DNA from: Acinetobacter oleivorans DR1
GTDB taxonomy: Bacteria > Pseudomonadota > Gammaproteobacteria > Pseudomonadales > Moraxellaceae
NCBI RefSeq assembly: GCF_000196795.1
Contig: NC_014259.1
Location: 434,001-498,000 of the forward strand
Reading direction: 5' to 3'
Length of the DNA: 64,000 bases
A model generated the notes under the pieces. It was not told the DNA's origin. It ran no database searches and saw only the letters and a program-made list of their open reading frames with translations. A program made the position numbers and the translations under genes. This document shows positions 1 through 7,345 of this stretch, one piece after another. Every line of letters starts with the position of its first letter. Position 1 is the stretch's first letter.

Positions 1-190
1 TTTCCAGTTAGCTGATAAAGGTACACAGTGGAAAATCCGTAATATCAATGTTTCTGGCATTGATTTGGGATTACAGTTCCGTAATCAGTTTGCTGCAACA
101 GTGAAACGTAATGGTGGCGATTTGAATAAAGCAATTGCAACCTTCCAACCGGATGCGGATGCTGCTGTTAATCAGAACAAACAAAAATAG
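1..190 (+). CDS. mlaC: MlaC-like phospholipid-binding protein, C-terminal end only
   Basis: Only the last 63 codons are present; the open frame runs in from the left edge and stops with TAG at 188-190. The residues read as the end of an MlaC/Ttg2D domain (WKIRNINVSGIDLG, then QFAATVKRNGGDL), the periplasmic carrier that moves phospholipids between the outer-membrane MlaA complex and the inner-membrane MlaFEDB transporter. The next gene begins 10 bases later and encodes an STAS protein of MlaB type, the expected order for an mlaFEDCB operon. The Lys/Gln-rich tail is ordinary. The identification rests on this short segment plus context, so the family is likely but not proven here. Confidence 0.82.
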   Translation, partial: FQLADKGTQWKIRNINVSGIDLGLQFRNQFAATVKRNGGDLNKAIATFQPDADAAVNQNKQK

Positions 191-200
191 TAGGTGAAGA

Positions 201-488
201 GTGGTTCAGTATCTCAACCAACAATTGGTTGTTTCGGGAAAAATTGATTTTGAAAATGCGGAACAACAGTATCAAGCAGGTTTAGCTATCATCAAGAAGC
301 AGCAAAGCTTTCCTCTGGTGGTAGATTTAACAGAGCTTGAGCATGGTAGTACCTTGGCATTGGCTGTTTTAGTTCAATGGTTACGAGTGACTCCACAAAA
401 AGCTGGTTTGCATTTTAAAAATGTACCCGAAAAAATGCTGAAGATCATTCAAGCCTGCCATTTGCAGGAAGATCTACATTTGATCTGA
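201..488 (+). CDS. mlaB: STAS-domain protein, MlaB-type
   Basis: This 95-residue cytoplasmic protein is a single STAS domain (VVDLTELEHGSTLALAVL in the middle, then the typical C-terminal helix). In the Mla system MlaB binds the MlaF ATPase and stabilises the MlaFEDB complex, which maintains outer-membrane lipid asymmetry. I chose the GTG at 201 because AGGTGAAGA lies directly before it and no in-frame ATG gives a full domain. It starts 10 bases after the mlaC stop, so the two are co-transcribed, and a two-way terminator follows at 501-530. Length is normal for the family. The family is fairly sure; the exact role follows from context. Confidence 0.85.
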   Translation: MVQYLNQQLVVSGKIDFENAEQQYQAGLAIIKKQQSFPLVVDLTELEHGSTLALAVLVQWLRVTPQKAGLHFKNVPEKMLKIIQACHLQEDLHLI

Positions 489-500
489 TGTTCTAGATGT

Positions 501-530
501 AAAAAAGCACCTATATTTAGGTGCTTTTTT
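501..530. terminator. Bidirectional intrinsic terminator between mlaB and corA
   Basis: A 12-bp perfect stem (AAAAAAGCACCT pairing with AGGTGCTTTTTT) with a 6-base loop carries A and T tracts on both sides. It sits between convergent mlaB (+) and corA (-), so it can end transcripts from both. Confidence 0.9.
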
Positions 531-560
531 ATGCTTTGGACTAGCATTTTATTACAAAGC

Positions 561-1574
561 TTAAATCCATTTTTTCCAGCGGAAATAAATAATAGGGCCA
601 ATAAAGAAACCGATAATAATCAGTAAAACGATGATGAAACTAGTCGTACCATGGGCAAAAGGAAGTACATCTGTGTTCATCCCATAGATGCTGGCAATAA
701 GCATCGGAGGAGCTAACATACTTGGTAAGATCGAGAATCGACGGATCGTGTCATTCTGTTCGGTATTAATGAATCCAGACGTTGTATCAAGCAAGAATCG
801 TACTTTTTGGAATAAGAAAGCATCATGTTCTACGAGTGAGCGGACATCTTCACTCAATTCTCGAATATCAGCATCGTAAATATGACTGCCTAATGCTCGA
901 GGACGTGATAAAAAAGTAAGTACACGTCGTAAATCAATTAAACAGAGCTGAGCTTTTCCTAGCATGTCTTCTTGTTGAGCTAGGCGCGTAATCATGTCAT
1001 CTAGATCTAGAATTTGTTCACGTTGGTGATTGTTAAGAACCTCTGTCGAGTATTTTTCTAAATCTTTGTGGATATCTTCTAAGATATCCGCAAGCTCATC
1101 AAGCTTTGCTTCAAGAAGACCTAATAAAATCCATGTTGGATCTTTATAGTCCATGTCGTAGTCATTTCGGCGAGCACGCGCACGAAAGGCACGGAACGCA
1201 ACTAATTTTTCTCCTCGCATCGTAAAGAGACGGTCTTTATGTAAAATAAATGCGACCGTTTGTACCATCGCTAAAATGTGTGATGAATCTTCTGCATCAC
1301 CATCCACTTGATAGTTTTTATTTTTCGTTAAAAAATAAGTACTGATATGCAAAATACCATCATCATCACGGTAGAATCGTGCTGAGGATGAAATATCTTC
1401 TAGCGATTTTAGTGTGGGTAAATTTTGGTCATAGGCATCTAGTACCCATTGTTGCTCTTCTTGTGAGGGTGCAATAAGATCAAGCCAGACTAATTCGGGA
1501 TGTAGATCAAATCCACCATTGATGGTGGCATCTTCCAGACTTCCGCGTTCTGTGGCATAAAAGGCTTCAAGCAT
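561..1574 (-). CDS. corA: CorA-family magnesium/divalent cation transporter
   Basis: This inner-membrane channel protein has the CorA plan: a long cytoplasmic alpha/beta and helical N-terminal part, then two C-terminal membrane segments (about SILPSMLAPPMLIASIYGMN and TSFIIVLLIIIGFFIGPII) with the diagnostic YGMN at the end of the first, followed by a short basic tail (RWKKWI). CorA pentamers import Mg2+ and can pass Co2+ and Ni2+. The frame is open to 1646, but I prefer the ATG at 1574 (337 aa) because GAGG lies 11 bases before it and the product then begins as CorA proteins do. It is transcribed alone and converges with mlaB. No Mg-responsive leader is evident in the short upstream space. 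Confidence 0.92.
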   Translation of the reverse strand: MLEAFYATERGSLEDATINGGFDLHPELVWLDLIAPSQEEQQWVLDAYDQNLPTLKSLEDISSSARFYRDDDGILHISTYFLTKNKNYQVDGDAEDSSHILAMVQTVAFILHKDRLFTMRGEKLVAFRAFRARARRNDYDMDYKDPTWILLGLLEAKLDELADILEDIHKDLEKYSTEVLNNHQREQILDLDDMITRLAQQEDMLGKAQLCLIDLRRVLTFLSRPRALGSHIYDADIRELSEDVRSLVEHDAFLFQKVRFLLDTTSGFINTEQNDTIRRFSILPSMLAPPMLIASIYGMNTDVLPFAHGTTSFIIVLLIIIGFFIGPIIYFRWKKWI

Positions 1575-1732
1575 GTGTCTTTTTTCCTCACGCAGTCTGA
1601 TGGAAATGGATGGGTGTATTTTAGACAAGGATTTGCCGAAAAACACTTGCCAATACGCTATTTTGCAAAAAAAAACTCTATCGATAGTTTAGTTTGTCAG
1701 CATGACAGTTCAATAAAACGGTTTTTTACACT

Positions 1733-2314
1733 ATGAATTCAATTTGTATTTTCTGTGGTTCATCTCTTGGTTCAAACCCAATTTTCCAACAAATTGCCAA
1801 AATTACAGGTGAGGCTATTGCAAAACAAGGTAAGACCTTGGTTTATGGCGGCGGTCGCTCAGGCTTAATGGGCGTTGTCGCTGATAGTGCCTTGCAGGCA
1901 GGTGGGCAAGTCATTGGCGTCATTCCTCGTGCTTTGGTCGATCGTGAGTTAGCTCATCCGGGCTTAACCAAATTATATGTGGTCGAAAATATGCATGAGC
2001 GTAAAACCAAAATGGCGGATCTCTCCGATGGTTTTATTGCTTTACCTGGCGGTGCGGGTACATTGGAAGAAATCTTTGAACAATGGACGTGGGCGCAATT
2101 AGGTATTCATCAAAAGCCATGTGCTTTCTTAAATGTAGCTGGCTTTTATGAAGATTTACTTAAAATGATTCAAGGGACGGTAGATAATGGATTTAGCCAA
2201 GCACGGTTCGTTGATAAATTGATCGCATCAGACAAAATTGAAGACATTCTTCAACAATTTGAGCAATATCAGCCTCCTGCTCCAAAATGGACAAATGCAG
2301 ATGTTCAACCATAA
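1733..2314 (+). CDS. LOG-family nucleoside monophosphate phosphoribohydrolase
   Basis: The 193-residue product has the Rossmann-like LOG fold (TIGR00730 type) with both family signatures: GGGRSGLMG at residues 39-47 and PGGAGTLEE at 105-113, which carries the catalytic Glu and phosphate-binding loop. Family members cleave ribosyl-phosphate from nucleoside monophosphates, classically cytokinin precursors; in most bacteria the physiological substrate is not settled. Older annotations call such proteins lysine decarboxylase, which this is not. The start ATG is not preceded by a strong ribosome binding site. The Nudix gene follows after 14 bases, suggesting a two-gene nucleotide-salvage or clean-up operon. 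Family assignment is sure; substrate is not. Confidence 0.9.
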   Translation: MNSICIFCGSSLGSNPIFQQIAKITGEAIAKQGKTLVYGGGRSGLMGVVADSALQAGGQVIGVIPRALVDRELAHPGLTKLYVVENMHERKTKMADLSDGFIALPGGAGTLEEIFEQWTWAQLGIHQKPCAFLNVAGFYEDLLKMIQGTVDNGFSQARFVDKLIASDKIEDILQQFEQYQPPAPKWTNADVQP

Positions 2315-2328
2315 ACGAGGTTAAATAA

Positions 2329-2727
2329 GTGAAAACAATTACGGTCGCTGCTGCAGTGATCTTGAATGAGCAAAATCAGTTGTTGCTCGTGAGAAAGCGT
2401 AATACTCATGCTTTTATGCAAGTAGGTGGCAAGCTGGAAGCCAATGAAGCGCCAGATGTCACAATGCAGCGAGAAATTTTAGAAGAAGTTGGAAGTTCTT
2501 GTGTAATTGAACAATTTCTTGGTCGTTTCGAAACAGCAGCTGCCAATGAACCAGATCATATTCTAGTTAGTCATTTATATCTTGTTCAGCTCGATCAGGC
2601 TCCCAAAATCGCAGCCGAAATTGCAGAAATGAAATGGGTTGACTTAAATGATTCAGAAACGCACCTTGCACCATTAACTCGTGAAATTGTTATTCCTTGG
2701 TGTGAGCAGCATTTATCTACAGTTTAA
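2329..2727 (+). CDS. Nudix hydrolase
   Basis: The 132-residue protein contains an intact Nudix box at residues 34-56, matching GX5EX7REUXEEXGU exactly: G34, E40, R48, E49, E52, E53, G55. The box binds the metal and catalyses cleavage of nucleoside diphosphates linked to another group. The short length and opening strands (TVAAAVILNEQNQLLLVRK) resemble MutT/8-oxo-dGTP-type enzymes, but the substrate cannot be read from sequence. It begins at GTG 2329 with GAGG ahead and lies 14 bases behind the LOG gene, so it is probably co-transcribed. The convergent comF gene ends only 5 bases beyond its stop. Confidence 0.9.
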   Translation: MKTITVAAAVILNEQNQLLLVRKRNTHAFMQVGGKLEANEAPDVTMQREILEEVGSSCVIEQFLGRFETAAANEPDHILVSHLYLVQLDQAPKIAAEIAEMKWVDLNDSETHLAPLTREIVIPWCEQHLSTV

Positions 2728-2732
2728 TCGTT

Positions 2733-3362
2733 TTAACTGGTCAGAGTTGCCGCTAAACAAGCGGCATAGATAGATGTGCAGCCTAATTGTTTAAGTGCTT
2801 GACTGAGCGCATGAATAGAGCTTCCAGTGGTTATTACATCATCAATAATAAGAACACGGCGATAACGCCGTTTTTCTTCAGAAAGCGCAATAAATTGTTG
2901 CTCAATGTTCTCAAAGCGTTCAAGTCGAGAAAGCCCTTTTTGCGAATGTTCAGCAAGACGTTGTACTGGCTGCCAAACAGGTATTTTTAATTGTTTGCTT
3001 AAGATGTTTGCAATTAACAATGACTGATTAAAACCACGTTCGATTAAACGTTGATTAGAAATAGGCATAGGCACAATAGCCTGTACCTTGGGAAATTTGA
3101 GTTGTTGTAAAATTTCACCTAACAAAATTTCATAATGTAATTTCTGTTCATATTTAAACTGCTGAATGATCCGGCTAACTGGATAAGCATAATCACAGGC
3201 CACAAGAACTGATTGATCATTGCGTTGAATTGTTTGTTTAAGCCAAGGTAACTGCTTCCAACAGTCCTTACAGAGCGAATGTTTTTCACGTACATCTGAC
3301 TCACATAATAAGCAAGGTGAGAGTAATTGAATAAGATGCTGTGGGTTTAAGAAACTAAACAT
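2733..3362 (-). CDS. comF: ComF-family phosphoribosyltransferase-like protein
   Basis: The 209-residue product has an N-terminal zinc-ribbon-like Cys set (C17, C20, C31, C34) and a C-terminal type I phosphoribosyltransferase fold with the PRPP-loop motif LIIDDVITTGSS around residues 171-182. This is the arrangement of ComF/GntX proteins. In naturally transformable bacteria ComF is needed for DNA uptake or processing of incoming single strands, and Acinetobacter is a well-known transformable genus; its biochemical activity is unresolved. The start overlaps the end of recG by 8 bases, indicating translational coupling and linking it with recombination. Assignment to the family is secure; the competence role is inferred. 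Confidence 0.9.
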   Translation of the reverse strand: MFSFLNPQHLIQLLSPCLLCESDVREKHSLCKDCWKQLPWLKQTIQRNDQSVLVACDYAYPVSRIIQQFKYEQKLHYEILLGEILQQLKFPKVQAIVPMPISNQRLIERGFNQSLLIANILSKQLKIPVWQPVQRLAEHSQKGLSRLERFENIEQQFIALSEEKRRYRRVLIIDDVITTGSSIHALSQALKQLGCTSIYAACLAATLTS

Positions 3363-5400
3363 ACGCGTAGCGAGGCGCTTCCGGAAGCCAACGTTTTAAT
3401 AGCGCATCTGCTTGTTCTGGATAATCTTTTAAGACTTGCTGAGCTACATAATGAGCTTGACTGAGTAAGTGATCATCTCGCTCTAAACGAGCAACTCTAA
3501 AACCCATATCCCCAGTTTGTTTAGTACCTAGTAATTCACCCGGTCCGCGTAACTCAAGATCTTTTTCTGCAATCACAAAGCCATCATTACTTTCTCTTAA
3601 AATAGAAAGTCTCTCTTGCCCATTTTGAGAAAGAGGCGTTTTGTATAAAAGGACGCAAAAGCTGGCCTGTGCGCCTCGACCTACGCGACCCCGTAATTGG
3701 TGTAACTGAGAAAGTCCTAAGCGTTCAGCATTTTCAATGACCATAATAGAAGAGTTGGGGACATCGACACCAACTTCAATGACCGTGGTTGCGATAAGAA
3801 GCTGTAACTCATTATTTTTGAACGCTTGCATGACCGACTGTTTTTCGTCAGCTTTCATTTTGCCATGCACTAAGCCAATATTAAGCTCAGGAAAGCGTTC
3901 TTTCATTTCTTGGTAGGTGGCTTCGGCGGCTTGAGCATCTAAAGTCTCAGACTGCTCAACCAGTGTACATACCCAATATGCCTGTTTCCCATCTCTACAA
4001 TTCGAAGCAATCCGTTGAAGTACCTCTTCACGACGATCAAGTGGAATCGTAACGGTTTGAATTGGAGTACGGCCTGGAGGCAACTCATCAATAATTGATG
4101 TGTCTAAGTCCCCATAGGCACTCATTGCTAGTGTTCTTGGAATAGGAGTGGCTGTCATGACGAGTTGGTGTGGGGTGAATTGCTCAGCACCTTTATTACG
4201 TAAAGCTAAGCGTTGGTCTACACCAAAACGATGTTGTTCATCAATGATTACTAGCCCTAATTTAGCGAAGCCAACATTGTCTTGAAATAAGGCATGTGTA
4301 CCAACAATAAGTTCCGCGTGGCCTTCTTTAATCTGTTGTTCTGCTTGGGCACGGGCTTTACCTTTCTGTTTGCCAGATAGCCAAGCAACTGTAATACCTA
4401 ATGGTTCAAACCAACGTTTAAAATTCAAATAGTGCTGTTCTGCAAGAATCTCGGTAGGAGCCATTAATGCAACCTGCCAATCGGCTTCTAAAGCATGACA
4501 AGCAGCTACAGCTGCAACCAAGGTTTTTCCAGCCCCAACGTCACCTTGTACTAGGCGCAGCATAGGTTGGTGTTGTTTTAAGTCGTTCAAAATCTCTTTA
4601 GATACACGTTTTTGTGCATTGGTCATTTGAAAAGGTAAGGCTTCTAAAAGCTTTTTAGCTAATATTTTACTGCTTGAGAAAGCTGGGGATGCAATTTGGC
4701 GAATATACGCACGGCGATTAAGTAAACTAATTTGGTGCGCAACTAGTTCTTCAAAAATAAGTCGTTGTTGGGCTGGGTGTGAGCCTTGGGCCAACTGGAG
4801 CATATTCGCATCAATAGGAGGCTCATGAATGTAATACAAAGCCTCTTTAAGCGCATAGCCATTAGTATATTTTTTTGGGAGCAGCTCTGGTAAGGCATCA
4901 CTATGGTGCTTTAAAGCTTGTTTTACATATTCGCGGAGTTTGGGTTGAGTTAACCCATCCGTACTTGGGTAAATTGCTGTAAGCTGAGTTTTTGGTAGAG
5001 GTGTATGTTCATGAATGAGCTGAATTTCGGGATGATACATCTCAAGCCCGCGAGCGCCGACACGAACTTCACCAAAAATACGTAAGCGATGACCCGGTTT
5101 TATTTTGTCAGTCAGGTTTTTATAAATATGATAAAAGCGTAAGGTAACTTTACCGAATTCATCTTGAACCAAGGCCGCCATAGATTTTCGTTTTCCCGGA
5201 GGGAAGTCAATTGATCTGACCTCACCTTCGAGTAAATAGCTACGCCCAACCACAAGTTGATTCATTGCAATAATTGTACTGCGGTCTTCATAATCACGTG
5301 GCAGATGAAACAGTAAATCATCTGTGGTAAAAATATTTAGTTTTTCGAGCAGGGCTGCTGAAGCCGATCCAACGCCTTGTAACTGATGGACTGAAGTCAT
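3355..5400 (-). CDS. recG: ATP-dependent DNA helicase RecG
   Basis: The full-length 681-residue RecG remodels stalled replication forks and branch-migrates Holliday junctions and R-loops. It has the N-terminal wedge/OB domain (about 1-200, with FHLPRDYEDR near residue 31), Walker A GDVGAGKT at 286-293, DEQH box at 387-390, the SAT-like motif TATPIPRTL, and the C-terminal helicase lobe (GRVGRG) followed by the RecG tail (ELRGPGELLGTKQTG). The length is normal. It overlaps comF by 8 bases, so the two form an operon. The start ATG lies 20 bases from the start of the divergent epimerase gene, so the two promoters must overlap in the coding or intergenic sequence. Confidence is very high. Confidence 0.97.
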   Translation of the reverse strand: MTSVHQLQGVGSASAALLEKLNIFTTDDLLFHLPRDYEDRSTIIAMNQLVVGRSYLLEGEVRSIDFPPGKRKSMAALVQDEFGKVTLRFYHIYKNLTDKIKPGHRLRIFGEVRVGARGLEMYHPEIQLIHEHTPLPKTQLTAIYPSTDGLTQPKLREYVKQALKHHSDALPELLPKKYTNGYALKEALYYIHEPPIDANMLQLAQGSHPAQQRLIFEELVAHQISLLNRRAYIRQIASPAFSSSKILAKKLLEALPFQMTNAQKRVSKEILNDLKQHQPMLRLVQGDVGAGKTLVAAVAACHALEADWQVALMAPTEILAEQHYLNFKRWFEPLGITVAWLSGKQKGKARAQAEQQIKEGHAELIVGTHALFQDNVGFAKLGLVIIDEQHRFGVDQRLALRNKGAEQFTPHQLVMTATPIPRTLAMSAYGDLDTSIIDELPPGRTPIQTVTIPLDRREEVLQRIASNCRDGKQAYWVCTLVEQSETLDAQAAEATYQEMKERFPELNIGLVHGKMKADEKQSVMQAFKNNELQLLIATTVIEVGVDVPNSSIMVIENAERLGLSQLHQLRGRVGRGAQASFCVLLYKTPLSQNGQERLSILRESNDGFVIAEKDLELRGPGELLGTKQTGDMGFRVARLERDDHLLSQAHYVAQQVLKDYPEQADALLKRWLPEAPRYAYV

Positions 5401-5420
5401 GTCCCCTCAACGAGTTTTCT

Positions 5421-6236
5421 ATGCATATATTATTTATCGGTTATGGTAAAACATCTCAGCGTGTTGCTAAACAACTATTTGAGAAAGAACATCAAATTAC
5501 CACAATCAGCCGTAGTGTAAAAACGGATCGTTACGCAACACATCTTGTTCAAGATATCTTTAAACTCGATTTAAGTAAAATTGAACCTGTGGATGTCGTA
5601 TATATTTTACTTTCTCCAAACGAGAGTACGGTTGAGGGCTACCAACATACTTATGTCGATAGTATTGAACCGATTCGAGATGCATTAAAAATACATCCAG
5701 TAAAAAAAATAATCGTAGTGTCGTCTACACGGGTATATGGTGAAAATGCAGGGGAGATCATTGATGATTTTAGTGAAATTCAGCCAAATGATGCACAAGG
5801 CCATATATTGCGTACTATGGAACTCCTTTGGCAAAAACATTATCCAGCACAATGTGTAATTATTCGCCCAACTGGGATTTACGGAACCTCAGTTACCCGT
5901 TTGAAGAAGATGGCTGAAAATAGTCAAAGTTATCCAAATATACATTATAGCAATCGAATACATATTGATGATTTAGCAAAGTTTTTGGCTTTTATGGCGG
6001 ACTATGAAAATCATCAAACCAGCTATATTGTGACTAATAACCAACCATTGCCTTTGCATGAAGTTGTCGTGTGGTTCCAAAAACAATTGGGTTTACCAGT
6101 GTTAACGTTAGAATCAAACCAAATCTCAGGTAAACGAATTTATGCGAAGCATTTGCCTGAAACGGGTTTTCAATTAGAGCATCCAATTTGCTTTAATGAC
6201 TATTTATTATGTTTAAATGTTCATAGCACTAAATAA
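5421..6236 (+). CDS. NAD-dependent epimerase/dehydratase-like (extended SDR) protein
   Basis: The 271-residue product opens with a nucleotide-binding Rossmann strand and loop (MHILFIGYGKTSQRVAKQL) and continues with the VVSSTRVYGE and VIIRPTGIYG strands of SDR/epimerase proteins such as E. coli YeeZ. The canonical YxxxK catalytic pair is not evident, so it may act as an atypical SDR that binds NAD(P) or has another chemistry. It is divergent from recG with only 20 bases between the start codons. No substrate can be inferred. The family call is good, the function unknown. Confidence 0.8.
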   Translation: MHILFIGYGKTSQRVAKQLFEKEHQITTISRSVKTDRYATHLVQDIFKLDLSKIEPVDVVYILLSPNESTVEGYQHTYVDSIEPIRDALKIHPVKKIIVVSSTRVYGENAGEIIDDFSEIQPNDAQGHILRTMELLWQKHYPAQCVIIRPTGIYGTSVTRLKKMAENSQSYPNIHYSNRIHIDDLAKFLAFMADYENHQTSYIVTNNQPLPLHEVVVWFQKQLGLPVLTLESNQISGKRIYAKHLPETGFQLEHPICFNDYLLCLNVHSTK

Positions 6237-6288
6237 AATTTTGATTAAACTTTAAATAAGAACAGAAATACCTGATGAGGCAGTCAAA

Positions 6289-7299
6289 TTGCCGATAAAG
6301 ATAAAAAGTTTGAAAGCGAAAAGAATTTGTTTAGCTCTTATTTTGAGCGTAACAGCTGTTGCGAGTTGGGCCGAGGATCAGGTGTGGTGTGCATATGATC
6401 CGATTGGTTCCCAAGGGGATATTACACGTCGTTTAAATGACATTCGATTGTATGCACAGCAATACCAAGTCAAATTTAAAGTGGTGACCTATCAAAAAGA
6501 ACAACAGGCCATACAAGCTTTTGATGATGGTAAATGTTCAGGTTTAGCGGCATCTAATTTTAATACTTATCGTTATAACCAATTTATGGGAAGCACTGCT
6601 GGTATCGGGCTTATTCCTAATAATCGTACCGCTAAAAGCTTATTACAGCTTTTGAATCATCCAACAGTCGAAAAAAGATTAATTTCTAAGGATTATGAAG
6701 CTGTAGGGATGATTCCTGTTGGTACGGCCTATATGGTTCTAAAAAATAAAAAAATCTCTAGAGTTGCTCAATTAAGAAATCAACGTATTGGCGTGTTACC
6801 AAATAATCCACCACAACAAGCATTGGTACGAAGTGTAGGTGCTCAGCCAGTTTATGTTGATTTATCTAATGCGATTGTGCAATTTAAGCAAGACAAAATC
6901 GATATTGTTCCAGCGCCAGTGTATGGACTATTACCATATAACTTACAAAAAGAATTTGGACCAGATGTCCAAGTCATTAACTTTCCTTTGGCATATTTTG
7001 GCGTTAATTTAATTATTAAGCCGCAAGCTTATCCTGCTAATTTTGGTCGAAAAATTCGAGGATGGTTTGTTCAAAATAGTCAATTACTGACTAACCGCGC
7101 AACCCAATGGGAAAATCATTTACCTGCCTATTACTGGGTAGATGTTTCTTTTTATGAAAAGCAGAGCTACGACGTGATGGTTGCCAAAATACGTAATCAG
7201 TACGTGCTTTCAGGTTATTACGATGCTTATTTTGTTCAACTTATGAAGCGTCTACGTTGTATGGATGATCCACGCTATTTTGAATGCCCAATGCGCTAA
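6289..7299 (+). CDS. Putative periplasmic solute-binding protein
   Basis: The 336-residue product has a basic N-terminus and a hydrophobic signal peptide (ICLALILSVTAVASWA, cleavage probably after Ala-Glu). The mature part reads like a type II periplasmic binding protein (a region around MIPVGTAYMVLKNKKISRV, then IGVLPNNPPQQAL) and has Cys residues near both ends of the chain that could form disulfides. I recall such proteins being annotated in Acinetobacter as putative solute-binding (DUF6091) proteins. I chose TTG 6289 because GATGAGG lies about 8-10 bases upstream and it gives a complete signal peptide. No transporter gene is adjacent; a TRAP-type permease lies 32 kb away. The ligand is unknown. 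Confidence 0.72.
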   Translation: MPIKIKSLKAKRICLALILSVTAVASWAEDQVWCAYDPIGSQGDITRRLNDIRLYAQQYQVKFKVVTYQKEQQAIQAFDDGKCSGLAASNFNTYRYNQFMGSTAGIGLIPNNRTAKSLLQLLNHPTVEKRLISKDYEAVGMIPVGTAYMVLKNKKISRVAQLRNQRIGVLPNNPPQQALVRSVGAQPVYVDLSNAIVQFKQDKIDIVPAPVYGLLPYNLQKEFGPDVQVINFPLAYFGVNLIIKPQAYPANFGRKIRGWFVQNSQLLTNRATQWENHLPAYYWVDVSFYEKQSYDVMVAKIRNQYVLSGYYDAYFVQLMKRLRCMDDPRYFECPMR

Positions 7300-7300
7300 T

Positions 7301-7334
7301 AAAATAAAAGGCAACCGAAGTTGCCTTTTATTTT
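7301..7334. terminator. Bidirectional intrinsic terminator
   Basis: A perfect 14-bp stem (AAAATAAAAGGCAA with its complement) and 6-base loop lie right after the solute-binding protein stop and just downstream of the end of convergent plsB. A/T tracts on both flanks suit termination in both directions. Confidence 0.9.
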
Positions 7335-7345
7335 GAGTAAAAACC